From an uncultured Eubacteriales bacterium (GTDB taxonomy: Bacteria; Bacillota; Clostridia; Lachnospirales; Lachnospiraceae), in the NCBI GenBank assembly GCA_900548855.1, contig URMF01000014.1, positions 1-64,000 of the forward strand: a stretch of 64,000 nucleotides of DNA, written 5' to 3'. Positions within the stretch are counted from its first letter, which is position 1, and every line of letters starts with the position of its first letter. The position numbers were made by a program, and so were the translations under genes. This document shows, piece by piece, positions 1-8,109 of this stretch. The notes beneath the pieces are model-generated. The model was given only the letters and a program-made list of their open reading frames with translations. It ran no database searches and was not told the DNA's origin.

Positions 1-89
1 TTTTCAGGGTTGTTTTGTTGTTTAACCTTTATTCTGTTTTCATTGTTCCTGTTGCCGACCTGTGTCTTTCCAGCGCCGCAACAGATAAT
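1..89 (-). other. Probable leader of a leftward stable-RNA (rRNA) operon
   Basis: This non-coding stretch lies immediately downstream (leftward) of a strong promoter at 90-118. On the minus strand it carries TGAAAACAGAATA (about 31-43), which resembles the boxA-like element common in Firmicutes rRNA leaders and spacers. No ORF is visible. I infer that a 16S rRNA gene begins just beyond the left edge, but no rRNA sequence is inside the window. Confidence 0.45.
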
Positions 90-118
90 ATGATAACACA
101 ATCAATATTCAGTGTCAA
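90..118 (-). promoter_or_regulatory. Strong sigma-A promoter pointing out of the left edge
   Basis: On the minus strand there is a consensus -35 TTGACA (113-118), a 17-nt spacer and a -10 TATCAT (90-95). The near-perfect -35 and exact spacing resemble rRNA P1-type promoters. It drives transcription leftward into the probable stable-RNA leader at 1-89. Confidence 0.7.
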
Positions 119-153
119 GCACCTTTTTAAGTAAAAAATTAAGACATTAAAAA

Positions 154-241
154 CGGAGAAAGAGGGATTTGAACCCTCGCGCCGCGTGAACGACCTACAC
201 CCTTAGCAGGGGCGCCTCTTCAGCCACTTGAGTATTTCTCC
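154..241 (-). tRNA. tRNA-Ser (anticodon GCU)
   Basis: Read on the minus strand, the 88-nt gene begins GGAGAAA and ends TTTCTCC plus discriminator G, giving a perfect 7-bp acceptor stem. The anticodon loop is CTGCTAA (anticodon GCU). There is a long variable arm typical of class II serine tRNAs, followed by a T arm with GGTTCAAATCC. CCA is not encoded. It reads serine codons AGU/AGC. The promoter at 346-374 points at it. Confidence 0.97.
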
Positions 242-345
242 ATGCCTAAATATAATTACAATATCGATTGTATTTCATCTAGTTCTAATTTAAGAAAGAA
301 CTATTTTTGCCCAAATATACTAATTTATATTTGTGACGCTTGATT

Positions 346-374
346 ATATTATCAAATCCATTTGCTTTTGTCAA
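346..374 (-). promoter_or_regulatory. Promoter for tRNA-Ser
   Basis: Minus-strand -35 TTGACA (369-374), 17-nt spacer, -10 TAATAT (346-351). The next leftward gene is tRNA-Ser at 154-241, so this is its likely promoter. Confidence 0.65.
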
Positions 375-438
375 TAGGTTTTTTCCCTTTTTTCCGTTGT
401 TTTTGGGCTATTTTAGTTATACACAATTTTTAAATATT

Positions 439-496
439 TATCCCCATGCTAGTAACAACTTATCAACATTTTATCAACAAAACTAACATGGGGATA
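439..496. repeat. 10-bp inverted repeat flanking twin TTATCAACA motifs
   Basis: TATCCCCATG (439-448) and its exact reverse complement CATGGGGATA (487-496) enclose a 38-nt interval. That interval holds two tandem copies of TTATCAACA (460-468 and 471-479), each one base from the DnaA-box consensus TTATCCACA. The 38-nt loop and lack of a U-tract argue against a simple terminator. The function is unknown; a DnaA-binding or other protein-binding locus is an inference. Confidence 0.6.
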
Positions 497-508
497 GGAC
501 TCTTATAT

Positions 509-1603
509 TTAATTTAATACAATACTAAAGGCGCCGGAAGTCATTTTTGATTTACTTACAACTCTAATATAATAATTACCTTTTGGCAGCTGTCCTGTTA
601 CAATTTTTTTCTTAGGATAATGCATAACATATTTCTTTTTTCTATAAGTAACATACGCTTCATCATCTATTACAATAGAATTCTTTGTAATTTTTTTTCC
701 TTTTGCATTATAGAAATCGAGCAGTAGATAACTTCCGTTATTTTGAAGCAGCTTGGATTCAATTGATATAGAAAGCTTTTGCTTCTGATGCAGTTTTATT
801 TTGTACCAAAAGGTATTCTGTCTGTCTGCTATTACCAGACCTTCCTTCTTCTTCTTTTTACTAAGAATAATGGACTTGCCTCTGGTAGTATTTTTTGCAG
901 TTTCAACACCTTTAATCTGGTATTTAATATTTTTAATCGTTGTAGTACCGGAAGTCCTATTTTCAACATTCCATAATTTTATATAATATACCGTTTTTGA
1001 TTTCACACCAATACCGCTTAAATTATTATTTTCCAGCAGAATATTTTTAGATACTGCTTTTTTCCTGCTGTTATAATATTTAACGACTAATTTATTGTCA
1101 GTATTGCACATAAAATTTAAAACGCCGGACTTGCTTGTCTTCAATTTCAGCAGAAGTGGATTCCCTTCATTTGTAAAGGATGCATTCGTAAATGTATAAT
1201 TATATTTTTTTGCATAGGTAAGGGAGCTGAATGTATCTATTTTATAAGAAATGCTAAAGGTAGCATCTTTAACTCCTTTTATCCTTACGTAATATACTTT
1301 CCCCTTTTTTGCCTTATGTAAAACTGTCTTTTTGTTTCCTATTCTTATATCAGATGCAATAACTTCTTTATTGGAATTACAGATATCTACCAGTAAAGGT
1401 TGTTTATTGGAAGTTGTTATCTTTATTGCAATATACCCGCTTTTAGATGGAACAATTTTAAAATAATTATAACTATCCTCTAAATCGCCTGCATAAGAAG
1501 CCTTAATAGATTTACCACTTTTTAAAGTGTAATCCTTTGCATTAACATTCTTGCCAGGAATCAGTAATAAAAATAATAAGAGCAATAATAATTTCTTTTT
1601 CAT
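509..1603 (-). CDS. Secreted protein with PPC-like beta-sandwich repeats
   Basis: This 364-aa protein starts with a classic signal peptide (MKKKLLLLLLFLLLIPG, cleavage probably after ...NVNA). I chose this Met because AGGAGAAT sits just upstream; the longer ORF runs back into the preceding terminator. The mature part has about three beta-rich units, each ending in a YY-x-(R/K) strand (YYVRIKG, YYIKLWN, YYIRVVSK). This is the pattern of bacterial pre-peptidase C-terminal-like domains. No catalytic domain, sortase motif or membrane anchor is visible, so it is probably a secreted or loosely wall-associated accessory protein. It lies downstream of two other Lys/Tyr-rich secreted proteins, separated by a terminator hairpin. 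No enzymatic role can be assigned. Confidence 0.75.
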   Translation of the reverse strand: MKKKLLLLLLFLLLIPGKNVNAKDYTLKSGKSIKASYAGDLEDSYNYFKIVPSKSGYIAIKITTSNKQPLLVDICNSNKEVIASDIRIGNKKTVLHKAKKGKVYYVRIKGVKDATFSISYKIDTFSSLTYAKKYNYTFTNASFTNEGNPLLLKLKTSKSGVLNFMCNTDNKLVVKYYNSRKKAVSKNILLENNNLSGIGVKSKTVYYIKLWNVENRTSGTTTIKNIKYQIKGVETAKNTTRGKSIILSKKKKKEGLVIADRQNTFWYKIKLHQKQKLSISIESKLLQNNGSYLLLDFYNAKGKKITKNSIVIDDEAYVTYRKKKYVMHYPKKKIVTGQLPKGNYYIRVVSKSKMTSGAFSIVLN

Positions 1604-1622
1604 AAATATTCTCCTAAAAAAT

Positions 1623-1654
1623 AATAAAGTTGGTACGTTTGTACCAACTTTATT
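1623..1654 (-). terminator. Rho-independent terminator after the FN3 protein gene
   Basis: Perfect 14-bp inverted repeat (1623-1636 and 1641-1654) with a 4-nt loop, followed on the minus strand by a T-rich run. It lies between the FN3 protein gene (stop at 1688) and the start of the PPC protein gene. The A/T flanks could allow bidirectional function. Confidence 0.8.
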
Positions 1655-1687
1655 ATAACATGTTTTATTCAATTTAAAAGCAAATTA

Positions 1688-2656
1688 TTATTTCTTATAA
1701 TATGTGTAATAAGATTTTGTTGAATTATATCTCTTCTTACCGACTTTTACCTTATTGGCAACGATAACTACACCATTTTTACTTCCCTTCTTGAAGTTAG
1801 ATACGGTATAAGATGTTGTCTTTGAACTTACCGTCTTTACCTTCTTATAAGATTTTCCTGAATTAGTAGTCTTATAAATTGTGTAATTCTTTGCTCCGGA
1901 TACCTTTTTCCAGGTCACTCTTATTTTATTAGAAGAAACCTTCTGCAATTTGGAAATTTTGGCCTGTGGAACAATTACCTTTGTACTGGTCCAGTCGCTA
2001 TACACTTTCTTTCCGTTATCTAATAAAATATAAGTTCTTACCTGATACTGCATTCCCTTATTCTTTATAGAACTCGGTGCCTTAAAAGTAAAGGAATCAA
2101 TCCAATCTTCTACATCAGCATATAAGGAAACTGTCTTCTTTGAAGTTTTCTTTATTGTTTTTTTGACCTTGCCCTTTACATCCTTTGCTTTAAATTCAAT
2201 TCCATCAATATACTTATATACAGTACTACCTACAGCATATGAAGATTCATCAAAATACGCAAATTCAATCTTATCACTCTTATCCCATAAGATATCTGTT
2301 GTGCTAAGCTTAGCAGGCTTCGTTCTAACATTTAAACTACTGTTACTCGCTACATCTAAATAATAATATTCATTATTATTTAAGAACAATACAGATACCG
2401 GATAAGCTACACCCTGCTTTAATCCAGTAATTTTAAGAGTTTTTGTTGTGTTAGATACCTGCTGGTATGGTGAATTACCAACATAAACCACATAGGATTC
2501 TGCATTATTACTATAAGGTGTATCCCATGTAATCGTAACAGAATCTGCTGTTGCATCTGTCTGTTTGACATAGGAAGCAGCCTCTGCCTTTACTGTTGGA
2601 GCCAGCATGAAACAGAATAATATGGCTAAAATTATTGTTTTGATTGATTTTTTCAT
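1688..2656 (-). CDS. Secreted fibronectin type III domain protein
   Basis: A 322-aa protein with an N-terminal signal peptide (residues 1 to about 26, ending VKAEAA). Residues ~28-112 form an FN3 domain (DSVTITWDTP, ESYVVYVG, LKITGLKQGVAYPVSV). The middle ~113-225 is beta-rich without an obvious family. A second FN3 domain covers ~228-318 (SNKIRVTWKKVSGAKNYTIY). The very Lys/Tyr-rich C terminus is typical of secreted Lachnospiraceae proteins. No cell-wall anchor is seen. It follows the Big2-type protein gene after only 20 bp, so the two are probably one operon transcribed from the promoter near 3596. A role in adhesion or matrix binding is inferred from the domains only. Confidence 0.8.
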   Translation of the reverse strand: MKKSIKTIILAILFCFMLAPTVKAEAASYVKQTDATADSVTITWDTPYSNNAESYVVYVGNSPYQQVSNTTKTLKITGLKQGVAYPVSVLFLNNNEYYYLDVASNSSLNVRTKPAKLSTTDILWDKSDKIEFAYFDESSYAVGSTVYKYIDGIEFKAKDVKGKVKKTIKKTSKKTVSLYADVEDWIDSFTFKAPSSIKNKGMQYQVRTYILLDNGKKVYSDWTSTKVIVPQAKISKLQKVSSNKIRVTWKKVSGAKNYTIYKTTNSGKSYKKVKTVSSKTTSYTVSNFKKGSKNGVVIVANKVKVGKKRYNSTKSYYTYYKK

Positions 2657-2676
2657 AATTCTCTCCTTTATTATAT

Positions 2677-3537
2677 TTAATACTTAATCATCATAGCTCT
2701 TTTATTTACAAGCTTATATGATACTGCATCACTTGGCATGTAAATCTCGGAAGTATACGTTCTATATTTCTTTGAAGAACCGGACATATAATTATATCCG
2801 TCTCTGATATATACCACGTTGCCCTTTGCATCATAGAAATAAACTGTATAACCAGCATATATATCTGCTCTCTTCTTGTATGTAATACTTGTTTTTACAG
2901 CCACTTTACCATTCTTCAAAGAAGTAGAAAATTTAACTTTCTTTGTGTAATCAGTATATTTTCTTTCCGGGTCTCTATCATATGAAAGTTTATAGGTTGT
3001 TTTGCTATAATCAATTCCATTACTAGGATATGGGTAAACTTCTGTAGCTGTAGATTTTTTAGCTCCTAAATAATACATATATGCTGTCTCTGTAGTAACC
3101 TCCTGACCTGCAGCATTCCTAAATGTTACCTCTACTTTTACATTATTACAGTACACACTGGACTTGTTATTGACCTTAACTGTAACGTATCCATCTGCTC
3201 TCCGCTCAAACTTTACCTCAATTTTTGGTTTACTCTTAACGGTAATTTTATACTTATATGTTCCCCGTGAACCCTTGACAGTGACAGTTGCAGAACCTTT
3301 TTTCTTTGCTGTCATCTCATTATATTTACCCTTTTTCTTTTTTGCTGTCACTACTGAGCTCTTGCTGGATTTAACAGATTTGATAGTACCCAGACCGATA
3401 TATTGGTAGGTGTACTTTTCACCTACATACAAGGTCATTTTTTTTGTTGTTGCTGCTTCTGCTGTAAGACCTGCAAAACTAAATGCAACCATCATTACAA
3501 GCATTGTAAGAACTACTCTTAATTTTTTCTTGTTCAT
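2677..3537 (-). CDS. Secreted Big2-like Ig-domain protein
   Basis: A 286-aa protein whose residues 1-29 form a signal peptide ending AEAA. Residues ~30-103 match the Big2 bacterial Ig-like pattern: an opening beta-strand TLYVGEKYTY, SSKSSVVTAKKK, then KKGSATVTVKG and a closing YKITVKSK strand. Residues ~105-286 contain further beta-sandwich segments resembling FxLYD-type domains (VEVTFRNAAGQEV, AVKTSITYKKRADIYAGY). It is the first gene of a two-gene unit with the FN3 protein. AGGAGAG lies before the ATG and a good promoter at 3596-3624. Probably an exported adhesin-like or wall-associated protein; the ligand is unknown. Confidence 0.78.
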   Translation of the reverse strand: MNKKKLRVVLTMLVMMVAFSFAGLTAEAATTKKMTLYVGEKYTYQYIGLGTIKSVKSSKSSVVTAKKKKGKYNEMTAKKKGSATVTVKGSRGTYKYKITVKSKPKIEVKFERRADGYVTVKVNNKSSVYCNNVKVEVTFRNAAGQEVTTETAYMYYLGAKKSTATEVYPYPSNGIDYSKTTYKLSYDRDPERKYTDYTKKVKFSTSLKNGKVAVKTSITYKKRADIYAGYTVYFYDAKGNVVYIRDGYNYMSGSSKKYRTYTSEIYMPSDAVSYKLVNKRAMMIKY

Positions 3538-3595
3538 AATATTCTCTCCTTATAATTAATTTAAATAAAAGAATCTATATAAAACTCTTTCAATC

Positions 3596-3624
3596 ATATT
3601 ATAAATAAAACACACTTTTTTCAA
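3596..3624 (-). promoter_or_regulatory. Promoter for the secreted-protein operon
   Basis: Minus-strand -35 TTGAAA (3619-3624), 17-nt spacer, -10 TAATAT (3596-3601). It lies about 60 bp upstream of the Big2-like gene. No riboswitch-like fold is evident in the short leader. Confidence 0.6.
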
Positions 3625-3709
3625 AATTTCAATATAAATTGGACAAATTTTATTCAAATTGATAAATATAGCATTATGCACAAAAGAAATCATCACTTTT
3701 CCTGACAAT

Positions 3710-4264
3710 TTAATGCAACCTTTTAAAATCCTCTACCGCCGTCTCATACAGATTATTTCCCTCACTGTCAATTACAACAATAACAGGAAAATCCTCTACT
3801 TCCAACCTGCGAATCGCTTCCGTCCCTAAATCATCATAAGCAATTACCTCTGATTTTTTGATACATTTTGAAAGAAGGGCTCCGGCTCCTCCCACTGCCG
3901 CAAAATATACAGCCTTATACTTTACGATTGCATCGATAACAGCCTGGCTTCTTTTCCCCTTACCTATCATACCATTTAAGCCATTCTCTAATAAAAGCGG
4001 CGTGTACTTATCCATCCGGCTTGATGTAGTCGGTCCTGCAGAACCAATTACCTGCCCGGGCTTTGCAGGGGTAGGTCCAAGGTAATAGATTACATTGTCT
4101 TCGAGAGTCAATGGAATTTCCCCTCCCTCTAACATAGTTTCATACATTCTTTTATGAGCGGCATCTCTGGCGGAATAAATAGTACCGGTAATATATACAT
4201 AATCTCCTGCATGCAGAGCTGTCAATTCTTCTTTTTTTAAAGGCGCACTGATTCTTTTTTCCAT
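3710..4264 (-). CDS. fumB: Class I fumarate hydratase, beta (C-terminal) subunit
   Basis: A 184-aa protein forming the C-terminal-domain subunit of a two-subunit, oxygen-sensitive [4Fe-4S] fumarase, which interconverts fumarate and L-malate. Family signatures are the swivelling-domain start (LHAGDYVYITGTIYSARDAA), the substrate-binding VIGSAGPTTSSRMD and a GMIGKGKRS loop. The alpha subunit is encoded 52 bp upstream, matching the split arrangement usual in Clostridia. Tartrate dehydratase beta subunits (TtdB) are close relatives and cannot be fully excluded. Fumarase is the more common assignment for this pair in Lachnospiraceae. Confidence 0.88.
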   Translation of the reverse strand: MEKRISAPLKKEELTALHAGDYVYITGTIYSARDAAHKRMYETMLEGGEIPLTLEDNVIYYLGPTPAKPGQVIGSAGPTTSSRMDKYTPLLLENGLNGMIGKGKRSQAVIDAIVKYKAVYFAAVGGAGALLSKCIKKSEVIAYDDLGTEAIRRLEVEDFPVIVVIDSEGNNLYETAVEDFKRLH

Positions 4265-4316
4265 ATTTATGTATTTTCCCTTCTTTTTATCCTTTTTTAA
4301 GTAATTGCGAAACTCC

Positions 4317-5159
4317 CTATAATATTCTTGTTACATGCCTGTTTACATGACAACACATATTAACGGCAACCGGCAGTCCTGCAATATGAGTCGCATAGGT
4401 TTCGATATTGACAGCAATCGCTGTAGTTTTTCCTCCAAGTCCTCCAGGGCCAATACCTAAGCTGTTAATCCTCTCCAATAACTCCTCTTCCATCTTCCTG
4501 ATATGTGGCAGCTTTGAGCATTCATTTACATTACGGGTCAACGCCTTTTTAGCCATAATGGCAGCTTTCTCAAAATCACCGCCAATTCCAACACCTACTA
4601 CCACTGGCGGACATGCGTTTGGCCCTGCATCTAAAACCGCCTGTAAAACGGCTTCCTTTACGCCTTCTGCTCCGTCTGCCGGTTTTAACATAAATACACG
4701 GCTCATATTTTCAGAGCCAAAGCCCTTTGGTGCAATTAATATTTCCAGTTTATCACCTGGAACAATATCATAATGGATAATAGCTGGTGTATTGTCCTTT
4801 GTATTTTCCCGAAGCAATGGGTCTTTTACTACAGATTTTCTAAGATATCCTTCTGTATAGCCCTGTCTGACACCCTCATTTATGGCTGCCGTTAAATCCA
4901 TCCCTTCAATATGCAGGTCCTGTCCAATTTTTACAAAAAAAACTGCCATTCCCGTATCCTGACAGATTGGGATTTCATCCTCCGCCGCAATATTCATATT
5001 TTCGCATAGCTGTCCAAGAATCTGCTTTCCAAGCTGTCCGGTTTCATTTTCCTTTGCTTTATGGATTGCCTCTTCCATATCTTTTGATAAGTGTAAATTT
5101 GCTTCTATGCACATATCCCTGACATTTTTCACAATCTCATCTGTATGAAGTACTCTCAT
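4317..5159 (-). CDS. fumA: Class I fumarate hydratase, alpha (N-terminal) subunit
   Basis: A 280-aa catalytic [4Fe-4S] subunit of the heterodimeric class I fumarase. Candidate cluster cysteines are Cys66 in PICQDTG, the Cys in GPNACPPVVVG, and the C-terminal VNMCCHVNRH segment. A glycine-rich GPGGLGGKTTAIAV motif precedes the last of these. AGGAGG is placed just before the ATG. It is followed by the beta-subunit gene in the same direction, and both act together in the cytoplasm in the reductive or oxidative C4 branch. The L-tartrate dehydratase alpha subunit is the alternative. Confidence 0.9.
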   Translation of the reverse strand: MRVLHTDEIVKNVRDMCIEANLHLSKDMEEAIHKAKENETGQLGKQILGQLCENMNIAAEDEIPICQDTGMAVFFVKIGQDLHIEGMDLTAAINEGVRQGYTEGYLRKSVVKDPLLRENTKDNTPAIIHYDIVPGDKLEILIAPKGFGSENMSRVFMLKPADGAEGVKEAVLQAVLDAGPNACPPVVVGVGIGGDFEKAAIMAKKALTRNVNECSKLPHIRKMEEELLERINSLGIGPGGLGGKTTAIAVNIETYATHIAGLPVAVNMCCHVNRHVTRIL

Positions 5160-5205
5160 ATTTTCCTCCTGTTATTAATTTCATTTAGGTAATTGCGAAA
5201 TTCTA

Positions 5206-6096
5206 TTAAAATAACTCTTCTTCCCGGTTCTTATATAATAATTCAAATATTTTCTTTCCCACACCATCGTCATTATTAGAGGGAATGATTTCTTTTGCCA
5301 TCTCCTTAATCTCGGATTCCGCATTAGCCGGGGCAAAGGAATTCGGAAATAATTCAAACATAGATAAATCATTTAATCCATCACCAAATACTGCAACCTC
5401 TTCTTTTTTAATTTCCAGCTTTTCTATTGCATTTTGAAGTCCATATCCCTTCTGGGCATATTTTGCATTTATCTCAATGTTTTCCGGATAAGAAGAAAGA
5501 ATGGACAGCTCTGGAAAGGCTCTCACTAATTCCAGCCTGTTTTTTGTATTCCGTTCTGCATCTGGATTGAATACAATTATTTTACGAATTTCCAAATTCT
5601 TATTCAACATATCCTCTATTGTATCATTTCTTGTTAAAGCATCCATAAACACACTGGTTTTTCCCTGTTCAATGGCCTCTTCTAAGGTTAAAGTATGACT
5701 GCGGTCAAGACATAGCATGCGGTAACCCATATTAAGCTCCATTTTCTCTCTATTTCCACAAATCTGAGCCCCCTGGTCTGTCATATACTCGGGAATATAT
5801 CCCTGTCTATCCAACTTATCTGCCAGTTCTTGAATCCTATTATAGTCAATATTGATGGTGCTGATTATACTTCTGCTTTCATCTCTTACTTCTGCGCCAT
5901 TCAATAAAATAAAACCACATTTTAAATCATATTGGTCGGCTGTCGGACCAATTGTGTCCATACTTCTTCCAGTTGCAATCATAAAACGGACACCCTGTTT
6001 ATTTGCTTCCCGGATGGCTGCAAGATTTAAAGGTGATATTTTTTGTTCTGAATTAAACAATGTACCATCCATATCGGATACAATTAATTTAATCAT
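5206..6096 (-). CDS. Cof-type HAD-superfamily sugar-phosphate phosphatase
   Basis: A 296-aa cytoplasmic HAD hydrolase of the Cof/YidA type (IIB cap). Motif I is VSDMDGTLF at residues 6-14 with the nucleophile Asp. Motif II is MIATGRS, and the terminal GDGLNDLSMFE motif IV carries the Mg2+-binding Asp pair. I start at MIKLIV because AGAGGAAA lies in front of it; the longer ORF has no good ribosome-binding site. Family members dephosphorylate sugar phosphates, flavin or pyridoxal phosphates, so the substrate cannot be inferred. It is upstream of and co-directional with the fumarase genes. Confidence 0.85.
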   Translation of the reverse strand: MIKLIVSDMDGTLFNSEQKISPLNLAAIREANKQGVRFMIATGRSMDTIGPTADQYDLKCGFILLNGAEVRDESRSIISTINIDYNRIQELADKLDRQGYIPEYMTDQGAQICGNREKMELNMGYRMLCLDRSHTLTLEEAIEQGKTSVFMDALTRNDTIEDMLNKNLEIRKIIVFNPDAERNTKNRLELVRAFPELSILSSYPENIEINAKYAQKGYGLQNAIEKLEIKKEEVAVFGDGLNDLSMFELFPNSFAPANAESEIKEMAKEIIPSNNDDGVGKKIFELLYKNREEELF

Positions 6097-6209
6097 AATA
6101 ATTTCCTCTCTGTTGTTTTTTATATAAATAATTGCGAAACCTGCTACATCAATAATAAACGCTCTCGCTGTATTTATCAATAGTGTTTTAGCCGCAATAT
6201 TTTCATAAT

Positions 6210-7925
6210 TTATATGAAATAGCTTGCCACCCGGAAGCTGTCAAAAACATTTTCGATATTCATTATACCATATCCCCAGATTACGTTCGGATATTCAAAC
6301 CCCGGGTCTCTGACCGCATTTCTTAAAAAAATGCTTTTTATCTGACCTGCATAAAATACTCCAAATTCATCATTTTCAAAATTCCACTGTAAAAAAAGTG
6401 CCATTATTCCCGCACTATGTGCCGCCGCCACGGATGTTCCTGTTTTTGTTACAAAATTATTTCTAAGACCGGGACCAGTTATATTGATTCCGGGAGCGGC
6501 TAAATCCGGTTTTACCTGCTCCCTTGCATTATATCCCCGGCTTGCTGCGGCATAAATACTGCCATTTAAATGATTATATGCCGTCATTGTCATTACCAGC
6601 TCTGCATTACCCGGTACGGTAATGGTATTTTCCGGGTCTGCCCTTAAAAAATAAGTGGAAGGACGCAAAAACTGTCTTAAAGGCATCCACATATTAAAGG
6701 TACGCTGCTTTCCCTCATCTGCATAAACCTGGAATTTCCAAATACCGGGAGTAGGATTTGTCAGACGGATGAAAATCAATTCCTCCCCTGAGTATGTCTC
6801 CACCAGCTGATAGGCTACATATACTGTTGATTTTGCAATAGGCAGACGGATTATCTCTTCCTGTCCGAATCTCGGAGGAATTCTCTCAATCTGGTCGCCC
6901 TGGGGTGAAGTAATACTGATTGCAAAAGTAGTTGGCACATTTCCCCAAAATTCAATTGTTAAAATATCCTGTCCCCCATCTACATTTAATTCCACCTCTT
7001 CATATTCTGCATTTTCCTTTAATTCACCGGAATAATGCAGCCTTTCATTTCCCTCATTTCCTGCCGGTGCGCTTACTATAATTCCTGCATTCTCTAAAAT
7101 AATATTCAGATATCTCTCTAAAAAGGTTAATCCCAGATGACCACCATTACTGGTTCCTAAACCAATAAAAATGGAAATAGGAAGTCTTCTTTGTTCGGCA
7201 TATTTTAATAAATAATGCACGGCATATATAATATCCGTTTCCTGGTAAGCTGGTACACCTTCCGGTACACCAAAATAATCTTTTAAATATGGCTTTGCTT
7301 CCTTTAACTTTACTACTGCCAGTTCTGCCCCAGTTGCTATTCCCGTAAAATCATTTTCACCATTTTTTCCTCCCGCTGCAATTCCTGCCATAAATGTTCC
7401 ATGTCCGTTCTCATCTCTTGAAGGAACAATTTCATAGGGATTCTCACTTTGCAGTGCATTGTTTATCTGGCTTTTTGAAAAGGTGGTTCCATAATAAGGC
7501 TTTGGCACTTCACTGCTTCGTTCGGATTCCCGGATGGTCTGGTCCCAGATTACTCCAATCCGGGTATTTCCGTTGGCATCTAAGAACAAAGAATTTGTGT
7601 AATCAATTCCTGTATCAATAAAACCAACTATCACATCTTTTCCATTTAATCCAATATTATTGGGGTTTTGTACCTGTTTCACACCAATTGCCTCCATATT
7701 AGAAGAATCCATTAGTCCGAACAATTTTGGTACAAAGGAATAAGGTGCAGATTCCAGGTTTGTTAAATACGATTGGGTACGTGGAATGTGAATAATTGCA
7801 ATTTTTCCTCCAATAGGATTCAGACAGCCGGTGCGGTTTATTTCACCCGTTTCTACTGATTCCCCTACATAATTAATTGAAAAATCGGAATAATCATTGC
7901 TATATATCATTTCTTCACAGGTCAT
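6210..7925 (-). CDS. Subtilisin-like serine protease, Csp-like (family S8)
   Basis: A 571-aa subtilase with a complete catalytic triad: Asp104 in VGFIDTGIDY, His175 in DENGHGTFMAG and Ser498 in GTSVAAAHSAG. A roughly 250-residue jelly-roll-like insertion (LTIEFWGN ... IWKFQVY) lies between the His and Ser motifs. This architecture, with no signal peptide, matches the clostridial Csp proteases that process germination proteins or related cytoplasmic/spore subtilases. Because all three residues are present, an active CspB-like protease is more likely than the pseudoprotease CspC/CspA type. Lachnospiraceae often carry several copies unlinked to sleC, so a germination role is only a possibility. 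Confidence 0.85.
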   Translation of the reverse strand: MTCEEMIYSNDYSDFSINYVGESVETGEINRTGCLNPIGGKIAIIHIPRTQSYLTNLESAPYSFVPKLFGLMDSSNMEAIGVKQVQNPNNIGLNGKDVIVGFIDTGIDYTNSLFLDANGNTRIGVIWDQTIRESERSSEVPKPYYGTTFSKSQINNALQSENPYEIVPSRDENGHGTFMAGIAAGGKNGENDFTGIATGAELAVVKLKEAKPYLKDYFGVPEGVPAYQETDIIYAVHYLLKYAEQRRLPISIFIGLGTSNGGHLGLTFLERYLNIILENAGIIVSAPAGNEGNERLHYSGELKENAEYEEVELNVDGGQDILTIEFWGNVPTTFAISITSPQGDQIERIPPRFGQEEIIRLPIAKSTVYVAYQLVETYSGEELIFIRLTNPTPGIWKFQVYADEGKQRTFNMWMPLRQFLRPSTYFLRADPENTITVPGNAELVMTMTAYNHLNGSIYAAASRGYNAREQVKPDLAAPGINITGPGLRNNFVTKTGTSVAAAHSAGIMALFLQWNFENDEFGVFYAGQIKSIFLRNAVRDPGFEYPNVIWGYGIMNIENVFDSFRVASYFI

Positions 7926-7962
7926 AAGGGATACCTCTAAATATAAATACTATATTTATTAT

Positions 7963-7990
7963 ATAAAAAAGATAACAGAATGTGTTATCT
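7963..7990 (-). terminator. Minus-strand terminator next to a vanished gene
   Basis: AGATAACA (7970-7977) and TGTTATCT (7983-7990) pair around a 5-nt loop and are followed on the minus strand by TTTTTTATATAAT. No intact minus-strand gene ends here. Only a short open tail reading ...MKENDAKKNK-stop (stop at 8003-8005) precedes it. The stop-plus-terminator sequence resembles the 3' end of gyrA. Confidence 0.6.
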
Positions 7991-8079
7991 GCTATCTGAA
8001 AATTATTTATTTTTTTTTGCGTCATTTTCCTTCATAATGGTCTTATAAATTTTTACAACTCATACAAAAATTTTTATTT

Positions 8080-8108
8080 TGTCACATTTTCTGATTTTCA
8101 TTCGTTCA
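8080..8108 (+). promoter_or_regulatory. Candidate ECF-type autoregulatory promoter
   Basis: TGTCAC (8080-8085), a 17-nt spacer and CGTTCA (8103-8108) lie about 50 bp upstream of the ECF sigma gene. A CGT-type -10 is characteristic of ECF sigma factors, which commonly transcribe their own operons. There is no experimental support and the -35 is not a known consensus. Confidence 0.35.
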
Positions 8109-8109
8109 T

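Noticed and set aside
460..479. A second replication origin at the twin TTATCAACA motifs
   Set aside because: Both motifs depart from the consensus, and there is no AT-rich unwinding element or DnaA-trio. The dnaA region has all origin features.
5181..5372. 63-aa ORF overlapping the HAD phosphatase gene
   Set aside because: It is an alternative frame of the phosphatase C terminus; the phosphatase motifs establish the real frame.
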